36,907 nucleotides of DNA. Origin: an uncultured Roseateles sp. Lineage in GTDB: Bacteria; Pseudomonadota; Gammaproteobacteria; Burkholderiales; Burkholderiaceae. Every line of letters starts with the position of its first letter. The first letter of the stretch is position 1. Below, piece after piece: positions 9,156 through 17,049 of this stretch. Under the pieces are notes generated by a model. It did no database searches. It was not told the origin of the DNA and saw only the letters and a list, made by a program, of their open reading frames with translations. The translations under genes and the position numbers were made by a program. The stretch lies in NCBI GenBank assembly GCA_946886855.1, contig CAMPJJ010000054.1, forward strand, positions 1-36,907. Direction: 5' to 3'.

Positions 9156-10531
9156 CGGGCGACGCCTTCGTCCTCGACGTCGGCATCGCCCGCTGCGCCT
9201 GCGGCGCCCGCGTCGACCGCGTCGCCGAGCTTCAGCACGCGCGCGGCCTGGTCCTCGGGCAGCGCCTCGACGGACTTCAACTCACGGGTCATGACGCGGG
9301 TCCGTCGCTCGGCCAGCTCGATGTTGTTGCTGGCCTCGTCGAGCTTCTTCTTCGTCTTGGCCAGGACGTCGCCGAACTTGCCGAACTCCGTCTTCACCGC
9401 GCGCAGCACGTCCCACACCTCCGCGGAGCGCTTCTCCAGCGCCAGCGTGCGGAACCCCATCTGCAGGCTGGACAAGGTCGCCAGCAGCGTCGTCGGGCCG
9501 ACCAGCATCACCTTGTGCTCGCGCTGCAGCGCCTCGCTCAGGCCGGGGCGCCGAAGCGCCTCGGCGTAAAGGCCCTCGGTGGGCACGAACAGCAGCGCGA
9601 AGTCGGTGGTGTGCGGCGGGCCGAGGTACTTCTCGCGGATGGATTTCGCCTCCAGCCGCAGCCGCGTCTCGATCGCGCGGCCGGCCAGTTCCGCCGCAGG
9701 GGCATCGGCGCGTTCCTGCGCGTCGAGCAGGCGCTCATAGTCCTCGCGCGGGAACTTCGCGTCGATGGGCAGCCAGATCGGCTGGCCGTCGTCGCGCTGG
9801 CCCGGCAGCTTGAGCGCGAACTCGACGCGCGCGCCGGTGCCCGGCACAGTCTCGACGTTCGAGGCGAACTGCTCCGGCGTGAAGACCTGCTCCAGCAGCG
9901 CCGCCAGCTGGACCTCGCCGAAGATGCCGCGCGTCTTCACGTTGGTCAGCACCCGGTTCAGCGACCCGACGTCGCGCGCCAGCGTCTGCATCTCGCCCAG
10001 GCCGCGGTAGACCTGCTCCAGCCGCTCGGCGACCTGCTTGAAGCTCTCGCCCAGGCGCTGTTCCAGCGTGGCGTGCAGCTTCTCGTCGACGGTCGCCCGC
10101 ATCTGCTCGAGCTTCTTCTCGTTGTCCTGCTGGATGGCCTGCAGGCGCGCTTCGACGGTGCGGCGCGTCTCGGCCAGGCCGGCCTCGTTGCGCTGCCCCA
10201 GCGCCTGCAGCTGCTCCGTCATCGCCGTCGTCATGCGGGCCGCGGCGGCGTCCTGCGCCTCGCGCGCACGGGCCGCCTGCTGGGCGAGCGCCTGCTGGAA
10301 CTGCGTCAACGTCGCCAGCGTCTCCTGGCGCAGCGCGGCATTGCCGCGGCTGAGTTCGTCGCGCAGCGCGCGCTCCAGCCGTTCGAGTCGTTCGCCCGAC
10401 TGCTGCATCAGCGGCGCCAGCGCCGCCACCGTGTCGCCGTCCGACGTCCGACGCCGCGTGAGCAGCACCACGACGAGAAGGATCAGGATCAGCCCGGAGA
10501 GGGTCAGCTGCAGCAGGTCGGGAAAGGACAT
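9152..10531 (-). CDS. rmuC: RmuC family DNA recombination protein
   Basis: The 459-aa protein has an N-terminal membrane helix (LTLSGLILILLVVVLL, residues 9-24), then a long coiled coil (~35-170) rich in Gln/Glu/Arg/Ala, then the conserved RmuC core (~180-400) with the family pattern NVKTRGIFGEVQL and the segment LPIDAKFPREDY. RmuC proteins limit DNA inversions and are predicted nuclease-like proteins tied to recombination. The Ala/Gly-rich tail is not conserved. It starts 14 bp after the hydroxyacid dehydrogenase gene, with GAGAGAA upstream of the ATG, and overlaps the MFS gene by four bases. Confidence 0.95.
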   Translation of the reverse strand: MSFPDLLQLTLSGLILILLVVVLLTRRRTSDGDTVAALAPLMQQSGERLERLERALRDELSRGNAALRQETLATLTQFQQALAQQAARAREAQDAAAARMTTAMTEQLQALGQRNEAGLAETRRTVEARLQAIQQDNEKKLEQMRATVDEKLHATLEQRLGESFKQVAERLEQVYRGLGEMQTLARDVGSLNRVLTNVKTRGIFGEVQLAALLEQVFTPEQFASNVETVPGTGARVEFALKLPGQRDDGQPIWLPIDAKFPREDYERLLDAQERADAPAAELAGRAIETRLRLEAKSIREKYLGPPHTTDFALLFVPTEGLYAEALRRPGLSEALQREHKVMLVGPTTLLATLSSLQMGFRTLALEKRSAEVWDVLRAVKTEFGKFGDVLAKTKKKLDEASNNIELAERRTRVMTRELKSVEALPEDQAARVLKLGDAVDAGAAGAAGDADVEDEGVAR

Positions 10532-10544
10532 GCGTCCGATTCTC

Positions 10545-11528
10545 TCAGCGGCCGAGCACCTCGGGATTGAGTGCCGTTGGCGGCACGCCGCCGGTCAGCG
10601 CGGCGATCAGGTTGTCGACCGCCAGATCGCTCATTGCGCGACGCGTCGCGATCGTCGCGCTGGCGATGTGGGGCGTGAGCACGACATTCGTGCAGGCGAG
10701 CAGGTCCGGGTGCACCGTCGGTTCGCCCTCGAACACGTCCAGGCCCGCGGCGGCGATGGTGCCGGCCCGCAGCTCGGCGGCCAGCGCCGCGTCGTCGACG
10801 ACGCCGCCGCGCGCGATGTTGGTCAGCGTCGCGCTCTTCTTCATCAGGCGCAGCTCGCGCTGGCCGATCAGGTGGTGCGAGGACGCGCTGTACGGCACGA
10901 CGATGACCAGGTGGTCGGCACGCTGCAGCAGCTCGTCCTTCTCGACCCATTGCGCACCCAGCGGACCTTCCTGGTCGGCCGGCAGCCGCGAGCGGTTGTG
11001 ATAGATCACCGGCATGCCGAAGCCCAGGTGCCCGCGCCGGGCGATCGCCGCGCCGATGCGGCCCATGCCGAGCACGCCCAGCGTCGCGCCGTGGATGTCG
11101 GCGCCGGCGAACATCGTCACCGACCACTGCTGCCATTCGCCCCGGCGCAGGAAGTGTTCGCTCTCGGTGATGCGGCGGGCGGTGGCCATCATCAGCGCGA
11201 AGCCGAAGTCGGCGGTGGTCTCGGTCAGCACGTCCGGCGCGTTGGTCACCACGACCCCGCGGGCGGTGCAGGCCGGCACGTCGATGTTGTTGTAGCCGAC
11301 GGCCATCGTGCAGACGGCCTTCAGGTCGGGACAGGCGTCGAGCAGCTTGGCGTCGATCCTGTCGCCGCCGGCGATGTACGCGCCGGACTTGCCCTGCAGG
11401 CGCCGGATCAGCTCGTCCTGCGACCAGCCGGTATCGCTGTCGTTGGTCTCGACCTCGAAGTGCGGGCGCAGCCGGTCGACGATGTCGTCGAAGGTCTTGC
11501 GGGCCACCAGGACGCTGGGCTTGCTCAT
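10545..11528 (-). CDS. D-2-hydroxyacid dehydrogenase (glyoxylate/hydroxypyruvate reductase type)
   Basis: This 327-aa NAD(P)-dependent enzyme belongs to the D-isomer 2-hydroxyacid dehydrogenases. It shows the Rossmann motif GVLGMGRIG, the substrate Arg in NIARGGVVDD, the Glu in VFEGEP and the catalytic His in LTPHIASAT. The closest match by eye is GhrB/gluconate 2-dehydrogenase, which reduces glyoxylate, hydroxypyruvate or 2-ketogluconate; the substrate cannot be fixed. The start is set at 11528 because GGAG lies eight bases upstream; an in-frame extension to 11591 has no such support. It is first in the likely operon with rmuC and the MFS gene. Confidence 0.92.
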   Translation of the reverse strand: MSKPSVLVARKTFDDIVDRLRPHFEVETNDSDTGWSQDELIRRLQGKSGAYIAGGDRIDAKLLDACPDLKAVCTMAVGYNNIDVPACTARGVVVTNAPDVLTETTADFGFALMMATARRITESEHFLRRGEWQQWSVTMFAGADIHGATLGVLGMGRIGAAIARRGHLGFGMPVIYHNRSRLPADQEGPLGAQWVEKDELLQRADHLVIVVPYSASSHHLIGQRELRLMKKSATLTNIARGGVVDDAALAAELRAGTIAAAGLDVFEGEPTVHPDLLACTNVVLTPHIASATIATRRAMSDLAVDNLIAALTGGVPPTALNPEVLGR

Positions 11529-11594
11529 GGACGCATCTCCTTGCAGGGAAGCGCCAACTGTAGAGCGGACACTCCCGGCGCCCGCTCGCAAATC

Positions 11595-11660
11595 GCCCAG
11601 GGACGGCCCAGGAAGGGCCCAGGGACGGCCCAGCGACGTCTCAGCGCGTGCCCAGGGCGT
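11595..11660. repeat. Imperfect repeats of GCCCAGGGACG
   Basis: The gap between the nitroreductase and dehydrogenase genes contains several copies of GCCCAGGGACG or close variants (GCCCAGGAAGG, GCCCAGCGACG, GCCCAGGGCGT) separated by a few bases. No promoter or terminator is evident within it, though the gap should contain the promoter of the dehydrogenase operon. Confidence 0.65.
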
Positions 11661-11703
11661 GCCCTCGCCCCGCCCTCCGCTGCCCGGGATCAGTGCCGGC
11701 CGG

Positions 11704-12447
11704 TCACTCCAGGAAGCGGGTGAAGGACGCGACCGCGTCCCGCTCGGTGACCAGCGTGTTCTCGACCGCCGCCGGGTCCGCGTAACCCAGCGACATGCCG
11801 CAGACCAGCTGCTGCTGGGGCGACAGGCCGAGCTCCTCCGCGATCACGCGGTGGAACTGCGTGAACGCCGCCTGCGGACAGGTGTGCAGGCCGCGGCCGC
11901 GGGCGGCGACCATCAGGTTCTGCAGGAACATGCCGTAGTCCAGCCAGCTGCCCTGCTGCATCACGCGGTCGATGGTGAACATCAGGCCCACCGGCGCGTC
12001 GAAGAAACGGTAGTTGCGGCCGTGCTGCTCGTGCATGCGCAGCTTGTCGCCCTTGGTGATGCCCAGCAGCCCGTACAGGTCCCAGCCGACCTTGCGGCGG
12101 CGGTCGATGTAGGGCGAGACCCACTCGCGCGGGTAGTAGGCGTATTCCTCGCTGTGCGTGGCGAGCTCCTCCGGGTCGTCGTACGCCGCCTGGATGCGGT
12201 TCACCAGCCGGTCCTTCGCGGCGCCAGTCAGCACGTGGACCTGCCAGGGCTGCGTGTTCGTGCCCGACGGCGCGCGCGCGGCGACGGCCAGCAGGTCCTC
12301 GATCAGCGCGCGCGGCACCGGCGTCGGCAGGAACGCGCGCATCGAATGCCGCGTGACGATCGCGGCGTCGACGGCGGCGGACTGCTCGGGCGTCGGCGCA
12401 ACGAAGGGATCGGGGAAGGCCTGGGGGAAGGCATGGGGGACAGTCAT
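11704..12447 (-). CDS. Nitroreductase family protein
   Basis: This 247-aa FMN-dependent oxidoreductase-type protein shows the opening RHSMRAFLPTPV and the phosphate/flavin-binding stretch APSGTNTQPWQ. The C-terminal part GMSLGYADP is also typical. Such enzymes reduce nitro groups, quinones or related acceptors with NAD(P)H; the physiological substrate is unknown. The start at 12447 is chosen because GGAG lies six bases upstream and the ATG overlaps the thioesterase stop (ATGA, 12444-12447), a sign of translational coupling. It appears to end the unit that begins with the deacetylase-like gene. Confidence 0.92.
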   Translation of the reverse strand: MTVPHAFPQAFPDPFVAPTPEQSAAVDAAIVTRHSMRAFLPTPVPRALIEDLLAVAARAPSGTNTQPWQVHVLTGAAKDRLVNRIQAAYDDPEELATHSEEYAYYPREWVSPYIDRRRKVGWDLYGLLGITKGDKLRMHEQHGRNYRFFDAPVGLMFTIDRVMQQGSWLDYGMFLQNLMVAARGRGLHTCPQAAFTQFHRVIAEELGLSPQQQLVCGMSLGYADPAAVENTLVTERDAVASFTRFLE

Positions 12448-12935
12448 GGCATCTCCAGCGCGCTGAGCGCGCTCAGGTAGGACTCGGGCAGTTGCGCCAC
12501 CGGGCGACGCGTCTCGCGATCGACGTACACGTGGACGAAGTGTCCGCGCGCCGCGCACAGGGGCTCGCCTTCCGCGAACAGGCCGATCTCGTAACGGACG
12601 CTGGAGCGGCCGCGCTTGGCGACGCGCAGGCCGGCCTCGACCTGCTGCGGGAAGGCCAGCGACGCGAAGAAGTTGCAGTGCGTCTCGATGACCAGGCCGA
12701 TGACCTTGCCGTGTTGGAGGTCCAGCGCGCCCTGCTCGATCAGGTAGCGGTTCACCGCCGTGTCGAACAGGCTGTAATAGACGACGTTGTTCAGATGGCC
12801 GTACAGGTCGTTGTCCATCCAGCGTGTCGGGACCGGGAGGAAACGGGCGAAGGCCTCGCGCGGCTCGGGGACGGGGCGGGCCTCGGTGGAAGCGATGGTG
12901 GAACTGGTGGCGGCGGCGGTGGCATCGGCGGTCAT
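12444..12935 (-). CDS. Acyl-CoA thioesterase, hotdog fold (YbgC/FadM type)
   Basis: This 163-aa protein has the hotdog signature RWMDNDLYGHLNN (residues 38-50) of 4-hydroxybenzoyl-CoA-type thioesterases, with the active-site Asp and the conserved GHLNN turn. It should hydrolyse an acyl-CoA thioester in the cytoplasm; chain length and substrate are unknown. The first ~25 residues are a Thr/Ala-rich stretch outside the domain, so translation might begin later, but GGAAGAA precedes this ATG. The gene lies 29 bp after the deacetylase-like gene and overlaps the nitroreductase gene. Confidence 0.9.
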   Translation of the reverse strand: MTADATAAATSSTIASTEARPVPEPREAFARFLPVPTRWMDNDLYGHLNNVVYYSLFDTAVNRYLIEQGALDLQHGKVIGLVIETHCNFFASLAFPQQVEAGLRVAKRGRSSVRYEIGLFAEGEPLCAARGHFVHVYVDRETRRPVAQLPESYLSALSALEMP

Positions 12936-12964
12936 GGCGCCGATTCTTCCACCGCCGCGCGGGG

Positions 12965-13960
12965 TCAGGTGTCGCGCGGGCTACTGGCGCGGGGGCTACT
13001 GGCGCGGCGGCCGTCGGGGGGAGGATCGTCCCGCCACCGCGCCCAGGCCTGCGCTGCGGCGCGCAGCGTCCGCAGTTGCACGTCGACCGTGACGCTCAGG
13101 TCCTCGCCATAGCCGCCGGCCATGCTCAGCGCGACCGGGATGCGGCGCTCGAATAGCGCGTCCAGCACGATCCGGTCACGCCGCAGCAGGCCGTCGGCGC
13201 TGAGCTTGAGCCGGCCGAGCCGGTCGCCCTCGTGCGGATCCGCGCCGGCCAGGTAGAAGGCCAGCGCGGGCGGCCGGTCCGCCGTCCGCCGCCAGACTTC
13301 GGCGAGCGCCGTCTCCAGCGCGTCGAGATAGACCGCATCGCCGCACGCATCCGGCAGGCCCACGTCCAGGTCACTGCTTTCCTTGCGGAACGGGAAGTTC
13401 TTCTCCCCGTGGATGGACAGGGTGAACACGCTGTCGTCGTCCCGGAAGATGCTGGCCGTGCCGTTGCCCTGATGGACGTCCAGGTCGACCACCAATACGC
13501 GCAGCCCTGGACGCTCCGGATGGCGACGGTGCCATTCGGCCTGCATCAGCCGCGCGGCGACCGCGACGTCATTGAACACGCAGAACCCGCTGCCCTTGTC
13601 CGCATACGCATGGTGCGTGCCGCCCGCCAGGCTGGCGGCGACGCCCTCCTCCAGGGCGGCGCGGGCCGCGGCGATCGTCGCGCCGACCGAGCACAACGAG
13701 CGTCTGGGCAGCCCCGGCGCCCAGGGGAAACCGATCTCGCGCTGCGCCGCGGCGCTCAAGGTGCCGTGCAGGACCGCGTCGATGTAGTCCGGCGTGTGGA
13801 CCAGCGTCAGCGCCTCCGTCCCGGCCGCCTCCGCCACCCGCGGCCGCATGACGCCCGGTTCCCGCTCCACGCGCTCACGCAGCATCTGGTACTTGGACTG
13901 CGGAAAACGGTGGCCCGGCGGCAGCGCCAGCGTCAAATGGTCGTAATGGAAGGCGAGCAT
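12965..13960 (-). CDS. Histone deacetylase / AcuC superfamily amidohydrolase
   Basis: This 331-aa protein has the arginase/deacetylase fold signatures: a His pair in GGTHHAYADKGSG (His116-117), zinc ligands Asp161 and His163 in DLDVHQGN, Asp241 in AGADPHEGD, and the GGY loop (282-284) with the transition-state Tyr. Bacterial members deacetylate acetoin-pathway enzymes, polyamines or other acetylated amines; which one applies is unclear. The last residues repeat ASSPR and come from a 15-bp duplication, so the tail is probably unimportant. It is first in a likely three-gene unit with the thioesterase and nitroreductase genes. Confidence 0.92.
   Translation of the reverse strand: MLAFHYDHLTLALPPGHRFPQSKYQMLRERVEREPGVMRPRVAEAAGTEALTLVHTPDYIDAVLHGTLSAAAQREIGFPWAPGLPRRSLCSVGATIAAARAALEEGVAASLAGGTHHAYADKGSGFCVFNDVAVAARLMQAEWHRRHPERPGLRVLVVDLDVHQGNGTASIFRDDDSVFTLSIHGEKNFPFRKESSDLDVGLPDACGDAVYLDALETALAEVWRRTADRPPALAFYLAGADPHEGDRLGRLKLSADGLLRRDRIVLDALFERRIPVALSMAGGYGEDLSVTVDVQLRTLRAAAQAWARWRDDPPPDGRRASSPRASSPRDT
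12973..13005. repeat. 15-bp duplication at the 3' end of the deacetylase-like gene
   Basis: Two adjacent copies of a 15-bp unit containing GGCTACTGGCGCG encode the repeated ASSPR residues just before the stop codon of the minus-strand gene. Confidence 0.7.
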
Positions 13961-14015
13961 GGTCAGGACCCTAGCAGAGCGCTGCGAAGGCCGTGCCCAG
14001 GCGACGTCGACGCCG

Positions 14016-14059
14016 CGTCGAGGCTGCGTCGAGGCTGCGTCGAGGCTGCGTCGAGGCCG
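14016..14059. repeat. 11-bp tandem repeat, four units
   Basis: Four direct units of CGTCGAGGCTG (the last with T to C) lie between the start of the deacetylase-like gene and the phasin promoter. No gene covers them. Confidence 0.92.
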
Positions 14060-14115
14060 CGTCTAAACCGCCTGGAGACCCTCGCCACGCCCGCACGGAT
14101 GCTCGGATCCCGAAC

Positions 14116-14189
14116 TTTGCTGCAATGCACAAAAAGTGCTTGCAATCACCGTCGACGGTCCTATACTGATTCCATGCTGCACCGCAACA
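14116..14189. promoter_or_regulatory. Two TGCTGCA boxes around the phasin promoter, possible PhaR operators
   Basis: TGCTGCAATGCACAA starts at 14118, just upstream of the -35 box. TGCTGCACCGCAACA (14175-14189) lies at the predicted transcription start and is an imperfect dyad (TGCTGC / GCAACA). In many PHA-storing bacteria the repressor PhaR binds TGC/GCA-rich dyads at phasin promoters, so these are candidate sites. No phaR gene is in the window. Confidence 0.4.
14140..14167 (+). promoter_or_regulatory. Sigma-70 promoter of the phasin gene
   Basis: TTGCAA (14140-14145) and TATACT (14162-14167) are separated by 16 bp in a locally AT-richer stretch, about 90 bp upstream of the phasin ATG. This is the best sigma-70 promoter visible in the window. 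Confidence 0.7.
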
Positions 14190-14258
14190 AATGTGTGGCG
14201 ACGGCGCTCAGCCCGCCGCGTTTTCCCCGGCTGACCTCATTCCTCTAGGAGATTTCGC

Positions 14259-14816
14259 ATGCTGACTGCTGACCAAGTGCTCGACCAACAGAAGAACCTG
14301 CAAGCCTCGTGGTTCGGCCTGACCGCCAAGGCCTTCGAAGGCTATGAAAAGCTGGTCGAACTGAACCTGCAAGTCGCCAAGACCGCGCTCGGCGAAGCTG
14401 CCGAGACCGCCCAGCAGGCGATCACGGTCAAGGATCCGCAAGAACTGTGGGCCCTGCAGACCGCCCTGCTGCAACCGTCGGCTGAAAAGGCCGTGGCCTA
14501 CAGCCGCCACCTGTATGACATCGCCACATCGACCTCCTCGGAGTTCGTCAAGCTCGCCGAGTCCCAAGTGGCTGACGCGCAGGTCAAGTTCGGCACCGTC
14601 GTGGACAACGCGACCAAGAATGCCCCGGCTGGCACGGAAAATGCTGTTGCTTTGGTGAAGTCGGCGGTGGCCGCGGCCAACAACGCTTACGAAAGCCTGC
14701 ACAAGGCCGCCAAGCAAGCCACCGACATCGCTGAATCCAATTTCAACGCCGTGACCAACACGGCGGTGAAGGCGACCCAGACCGCCACCCGCAGCGCCAA
14801 GCGCGCCACGGCCTGA
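14259..14816 (+). CDS. phaP: Phasin family protein
   Basis: This 185-aa, Ala/Lys/Thr-rich, nearly all-helical protein has no signal peptide and matches the betaproteobacterial phasin family (N-terminus MLTADQVLDQQKN, then WFGLTAKAFEGYEKLVELN). Phasins coat polyhydroxyalkanoate granules and set their number and size. AGGAG lies eight bases before the ATG. The gene stands alone, with its own promoter upstream and a strong rho-independent terminator 68 bp downstream, so it is monocistronic. Its codon use is less GC-biased (many CAA, GAA, AAG codons) than its neighbours, as expected for a very highly expressed gene. Confidence 0.95.
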   Translation: MLTADQVLDQQKNLQASWFGLTAKAFEGYEKLVELNLQVAKTALGEAAETAQQAITVKDPQELWALQTALLQPSAEKAVAYSRHLYDIATSTSSEFVKLAESQVADAQVKFGTVVDNATKNAPAGTENAVALVKSAVAAANNAYESLHKAAKQATDIAESNFNAVTNTAVKATQTATRSAKRATA

Positions 14817-14883
14817 GCGAGCAAGTTGCCGTATCGGTTGTCTCCTCGGTACCCAAGGAAGTCAAGCTTCCCAAGTGCCCTTC

Positions 14884-14912
14884 AAGCCCAGCTTCATGCT
14901 GGGCTTTTTTTC
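14884..14912 (+). terminator. Rho-independent terminator of the phasin gene
   Basis: A perfect 9-bp stem AAGCCCAGC / GCTGGGCTT with a 5-base loop (TTCAT) is followed by an uninterrupted run of T residues. Confidence 0.93.
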
Positions 14913-15090
14913 GCCGGTACGGATCGACGTCCCCCCTTGATGCCGTCATGCCGTCATGCGTTCGCCGGAGCGTCGGCGCTTCGGTGCCCCAAGCGACGAC
15001 AGCGGCACCGGGCCGGTGCTCCGGCAATCGCCCGGATGCCCGCGTCATGGGCGCGTGGTGAGCGCGCGATGGTCGTTGAGCCTCACGGCC
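14913..15090. other. Intergenic, nothing recognised
   Basis: This stretch lies between the phasin terminator and the end of the TetR-family gene. It holds a short direct repeat (ATGCCGTC twice near 14940-14956) and no credible gene or regulatory site. Confidence 0.5.
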
Positions 15091-15825
15091 TCAGTCCGCC
15101 GCCGTGGATGACGTCGAAGTCGCCGCCGGGGCTGCCGGGGTTCCTGGGGTCACCGGTTCCGACACAAAGCGCGCGTACTGGTCCGTCACGTCGCGCAGCA
15201 CTCCCTGGACGGTGAACTCGCGCAAGGCCTCGCGGTCGTAGAGCGGGTAACGCGGCAGTCCGATCACCATCATCAGGTAGCCCATGGTCCGCACCGACAT
15301 CTGGTCGCACATCGAGCGGATCACGACCTCGCCCGGCTCGAAGCCGTCCGGCGCGCAGGCGGCGACGCGTTCCCGCATCAGGCCGAGCAGCCGGTTGTAG
15401 ACGGGCTGCTGGGTCTGGCCGATCTCCTCGAGCGTGCCGGTCTGCGTCAGCGACATGTAGATCATGCGGAACTGCTCCGGGTGCCGTTCCCAGAAGTCGA
15501 GCATGCAGCGCGTGTGCGCCTCCAGCACCTTGCGGGGGCCGCGCTGGTCCTTGGACGCGTCGAGCAGTTCATCGGTCAGCGCCTCGAAGACCTCGATCCA
15601 AAGGCCGTCCAGCAGCGCCTTCTTGCTCTCGAAGTAGCTGTAGATCGCCATCGTCGAGATGCCGAGCTCCTGCGCCAGCCGACGCATGCTGAGCGCCTCC
15701 ACGCCCTCGTCGCGATAGATCTTGCGCGCGCGCTCCAGCATCTCGCGCTTGAGCGCGGCCATCTCGGCCGGACCGCGCCGCAGCCGGGGCCGCTCGCGGT
15801 CGGAGTCCTGATCGGTGTTTGGCAC
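15091..15825 (-). CDS. TetR/AcrR family transcriptional regulator
   Basis: The 244-aa protein has an N-terminal helix-turn-helix (residues ~46-68, MRRLAQELGISTMAIYSYF followed by ESKKALL) typical of TetR repressors. The larger C-terminal domain should bind a ligand and dimerise; the ligand is not known. The C-terminal ~20 residues are a Thr/Ala/Ser/Pro-rich low-complexity tail. Translation most likely starts at GTG, with AGGGG upstream. It is divergent from the chemoreceptor remnant, and no obvious target transporter operon adjoins it. The AT-richer bases upstream (15840-15880) are the likely promoter/operator area. Confidence 0.92.
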   Translation of the reverse strand: MPNTDQDSDRERPRLRRGPAEMAALKREMLERARKIYRDEGVEALSMRRLAQELGISTMAIYSYFESKKALLDGLWIEVFEALTDELLDASKDQRGPRKVLEAHTRCMLDFWERHPEQFRMIYMSLTQTGTLEEIGQTQQPVYNRLLGLMRERVAACAPDGFEPGEVVIRSMCDQMSVRTMGYLMMVIGLPRYPLYDREALREFTVQGVLRDVTDQYARFVSEPVTPGTPAAPAATSTSSTAAD

Positions 15826-16005
15826 GGCGTCCCCTACATCAAAAGGTTATTGTCGGTGTACGTTATCTCATACCAGAGCTCACGTTGAATCCTCACGAAC
15901 CCTGGCTCCAACTCATCATGCTCCATGTCGTACACGTACGGCAATGGATGCAAACGGCATGCCCGCGCCGCCTCTGCGCGTGACTTCAGCTGCAAGGCGT
16001 TCCTC
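15826..16005. other. AT-richer intergenic region upstream of the TetR gene
   Basis: This gap is noticeably lower in GC than its surroundings, especially 15838-15950. It should contain the promoter of the TetR gene. A minus-strand frame ending at 15834 runs through it, but no start signal or family supports it. GTACACGTAC near 15930 is a small dyad. Confidence 0.4.
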
Positions 16006-16357
16006 ATGCTCGATCGCCTGTCCGTGGGCGCCAAGCTCAGCTTGGCCTTTTTCGGCGTCCTCCTGATCACCGCGTTGCTGGGCGGGCGGTCCCGGTTCCA
16101 ACTGGCGCGCGACAAGGACACCGCCTCCGACATGGCGTCGAACTGGCTGCCCTCGTCCCGCGCGGCGCAATCGATTAACCAGGAAGTTCACGCGGCTGCG
16201 CACCCGCGAGTACCGGCTGCTGCTGACCGAGGGCAATGCGCGCGCCAGCTACGCCGAGAAGGTCGCGCTGGTCGAGGAATCCACCGCCGCCTCCGGGTCG
16301 CCGCGCGAGCAGGCGCAGCGGCTGCCGGAAGTCGTGTCGGTGTTCAAGGTGGCCTGA
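16006..16357 (+). pseudogene. Methyl-accepting chemotaxis protein remnant (internal deletion plus frameshift)
   Basis: From the ATG at 16006 the frame reads a typical chemoreceptor start: MLDRLSVGAKLSLAFFG, one membrane helix, then the four-helix-bundle sensor beginning (NWLPSSRAAQSINQEV). Near 16185 the match moves to another frame, which continues FTRLRTREYRLLLTEGNARASYAEKV. That frame then jumps directly into the far C-terminal end of chemoreceptors, ALVEESTAASGSPREQAQRL ending VFKVA and a stop at 16357. The second membrane helix, HAMP and nearly the whole signalling domain are missing. About 400 residues are therefore lost by an internal deletion, and a frameshift is added. It cannot make a working receptor. 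Confidence 0.85.
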
Positions 16358-16388
16358 CGGCGGAAGGCGCCGGGCATACTGCGGCCTC

Positions 16389-16958
16389 ATGGCCACCCGC
16401 ACCCCGATCTTCTTCGCCAGCGCCGCGGCGTTCCGCGCCTGGCTCGACGAGCACGCCGCCACGGCCACCGAGGTCGTGGTGGGCTTTTACAAGCGCGCCA
16501 CCGGCGAGCCCAGCCTTGCCTGGCCCGAGTCGGTCGACGAGGCGCTGTGCCATGGCTGGATCGACGGCGTGCGCACCCGGATCGACGACAGGCGCTACAA
16601 GATCCGCTTCACGCCGCGCAAGGCGGTGTCGATCTGGAGCGCCGTCAACATCGGCCGCGCCGAGGCGCTGATCCAGGAAGGGCGGATGAAGCCCGCCGGC
16701 GTCGCGGCGTTCGAACGGCGGCAGGAGGAGCGCTCGCGCGTCTACGCGTTCGAGCAGCCCAAGGAACTGGTCGAGCTCTCGCCGTCGCACGAGGTGATCT
16801 TCATGCGCGATGCAAAGGCCTGGACGTTCTTCCAGGCGCAGCCGGACGGCTACCGGCGCACCAGCATCTGGCACATCCTCAGCGCGAAGAAGCCGGAGAC
16901 GCAGCTCGCGCGCCTGGACAAGCTGATCGAGGCCAGCGCGCGCGGCGAACGCCTCTGA
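16389..16958 (+). CDS. YdeI/OmpD-associated family protein
   Basis: This 189-aa cytoplasmic protein matches the YdeI/OmpD-associated family: FFASAAAFRAWLDEHAATA, then VDEALCHGWIDG, the basic patch YKIRFTPRKAVSIWSAVN and a C-terminal helical part. Some members protect against peptides or bacteriocins, but biochemical function is not established. The start at 16389 is chosen because homologous sequence begins there; the in-frame stretch upstream to 16236 overlaps the chemoreceptor remnant and has no family match. No strong Shine-Dalgarno sequence is visible. It begins 31 bp after the chemoreceptor remnant. Confidence 0.9.
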   Translation: MATRTPIFFASAAAFRAWLDEHAATATEVVVGFYKRATGEPSLAWPESVDEALCHGWIDGVRTRIDDRRYKIRFTPRKAVSIWSAVNIGRAEALIQEGRMKPAGVAAFERRQEERSRVYAFEQPKELVELSPSHEVIFMRDAKAWTFFQAQPDGYRRTSIWHILSAKKPETQLARLDKLIEASARGERL

Positions 16959-16989
16959 GTTCTCCGGCCCGCCGGACAGGCCGGGCCGA

Positions 16990-17003
16990 TGGCAAGGTTG
17001 CCA
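16990..17003. repeat. Small perfect inverted repeat
   Basis: TGGCAA-GG-TTGCCA is a 6-bp perfect inverted repeat in the short gap downstream of the YdeI-family gene and upstream of the secreted-protein gene. It lacks a T run, so it is not a classic terminator; an operator is possible. Confidence 0.4.
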
Positions 17004-17015
17004 GGCGCGACCACT

Positions 17016-17049
17016 GATCAGACCTCCCCCCTCACCTGGAGTTCTGATC
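17016..17049 (+). promoter_or_regulatory. Hairpin that encloses the ribosome-binding site of the gene at 17050
   Basis: GATCAGACCTCC (17016-17027) can pair with GGAGTTCTGATC (17038-17049): 11 of 12 positions match, with a 10-base loop. The GGAG Shine-Dalgarno sequence (17038-17041) is fully inside the stem, and the TTG start codon begins at the next base after it. This geometry suggests translation control, for example by temperature, a small RNA or a protein. Function is inferred. Confidence 0.6.

Noticed and set aside
11529..11591. 21-codon upstream extension of the 2-hydroxyacid dehydrogenase
   Set aside because: The GGAG site is correctly spaced only for the internal ATG at 11528, and family similarity begins there.
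12448..12558. 37-codon upstream extension of the nitroreductase
   Set aside because: It would lie inside the thioesterase gene; the internal ATG has GGAG and an ATGA overlap.
15834..16133. A 99-codon minus-strand frame with a natural-looking C-terminus (aromatic and acidic residues)
   Set aside because: The unusual composition follows from the AT-richer gap; the frame runs opposite the chemoreceptor remnant, has no ribosome-binding site and matches no family I know.
16959..17049. Hairpins after the YdeI-family gene considered as its terminator
   Set aside because: Neither the TGGCAA/TTGCCA dyad nor the hairpin at 17016-17049 is followed by a T run; the second abuts a start codon and fits translation control better.
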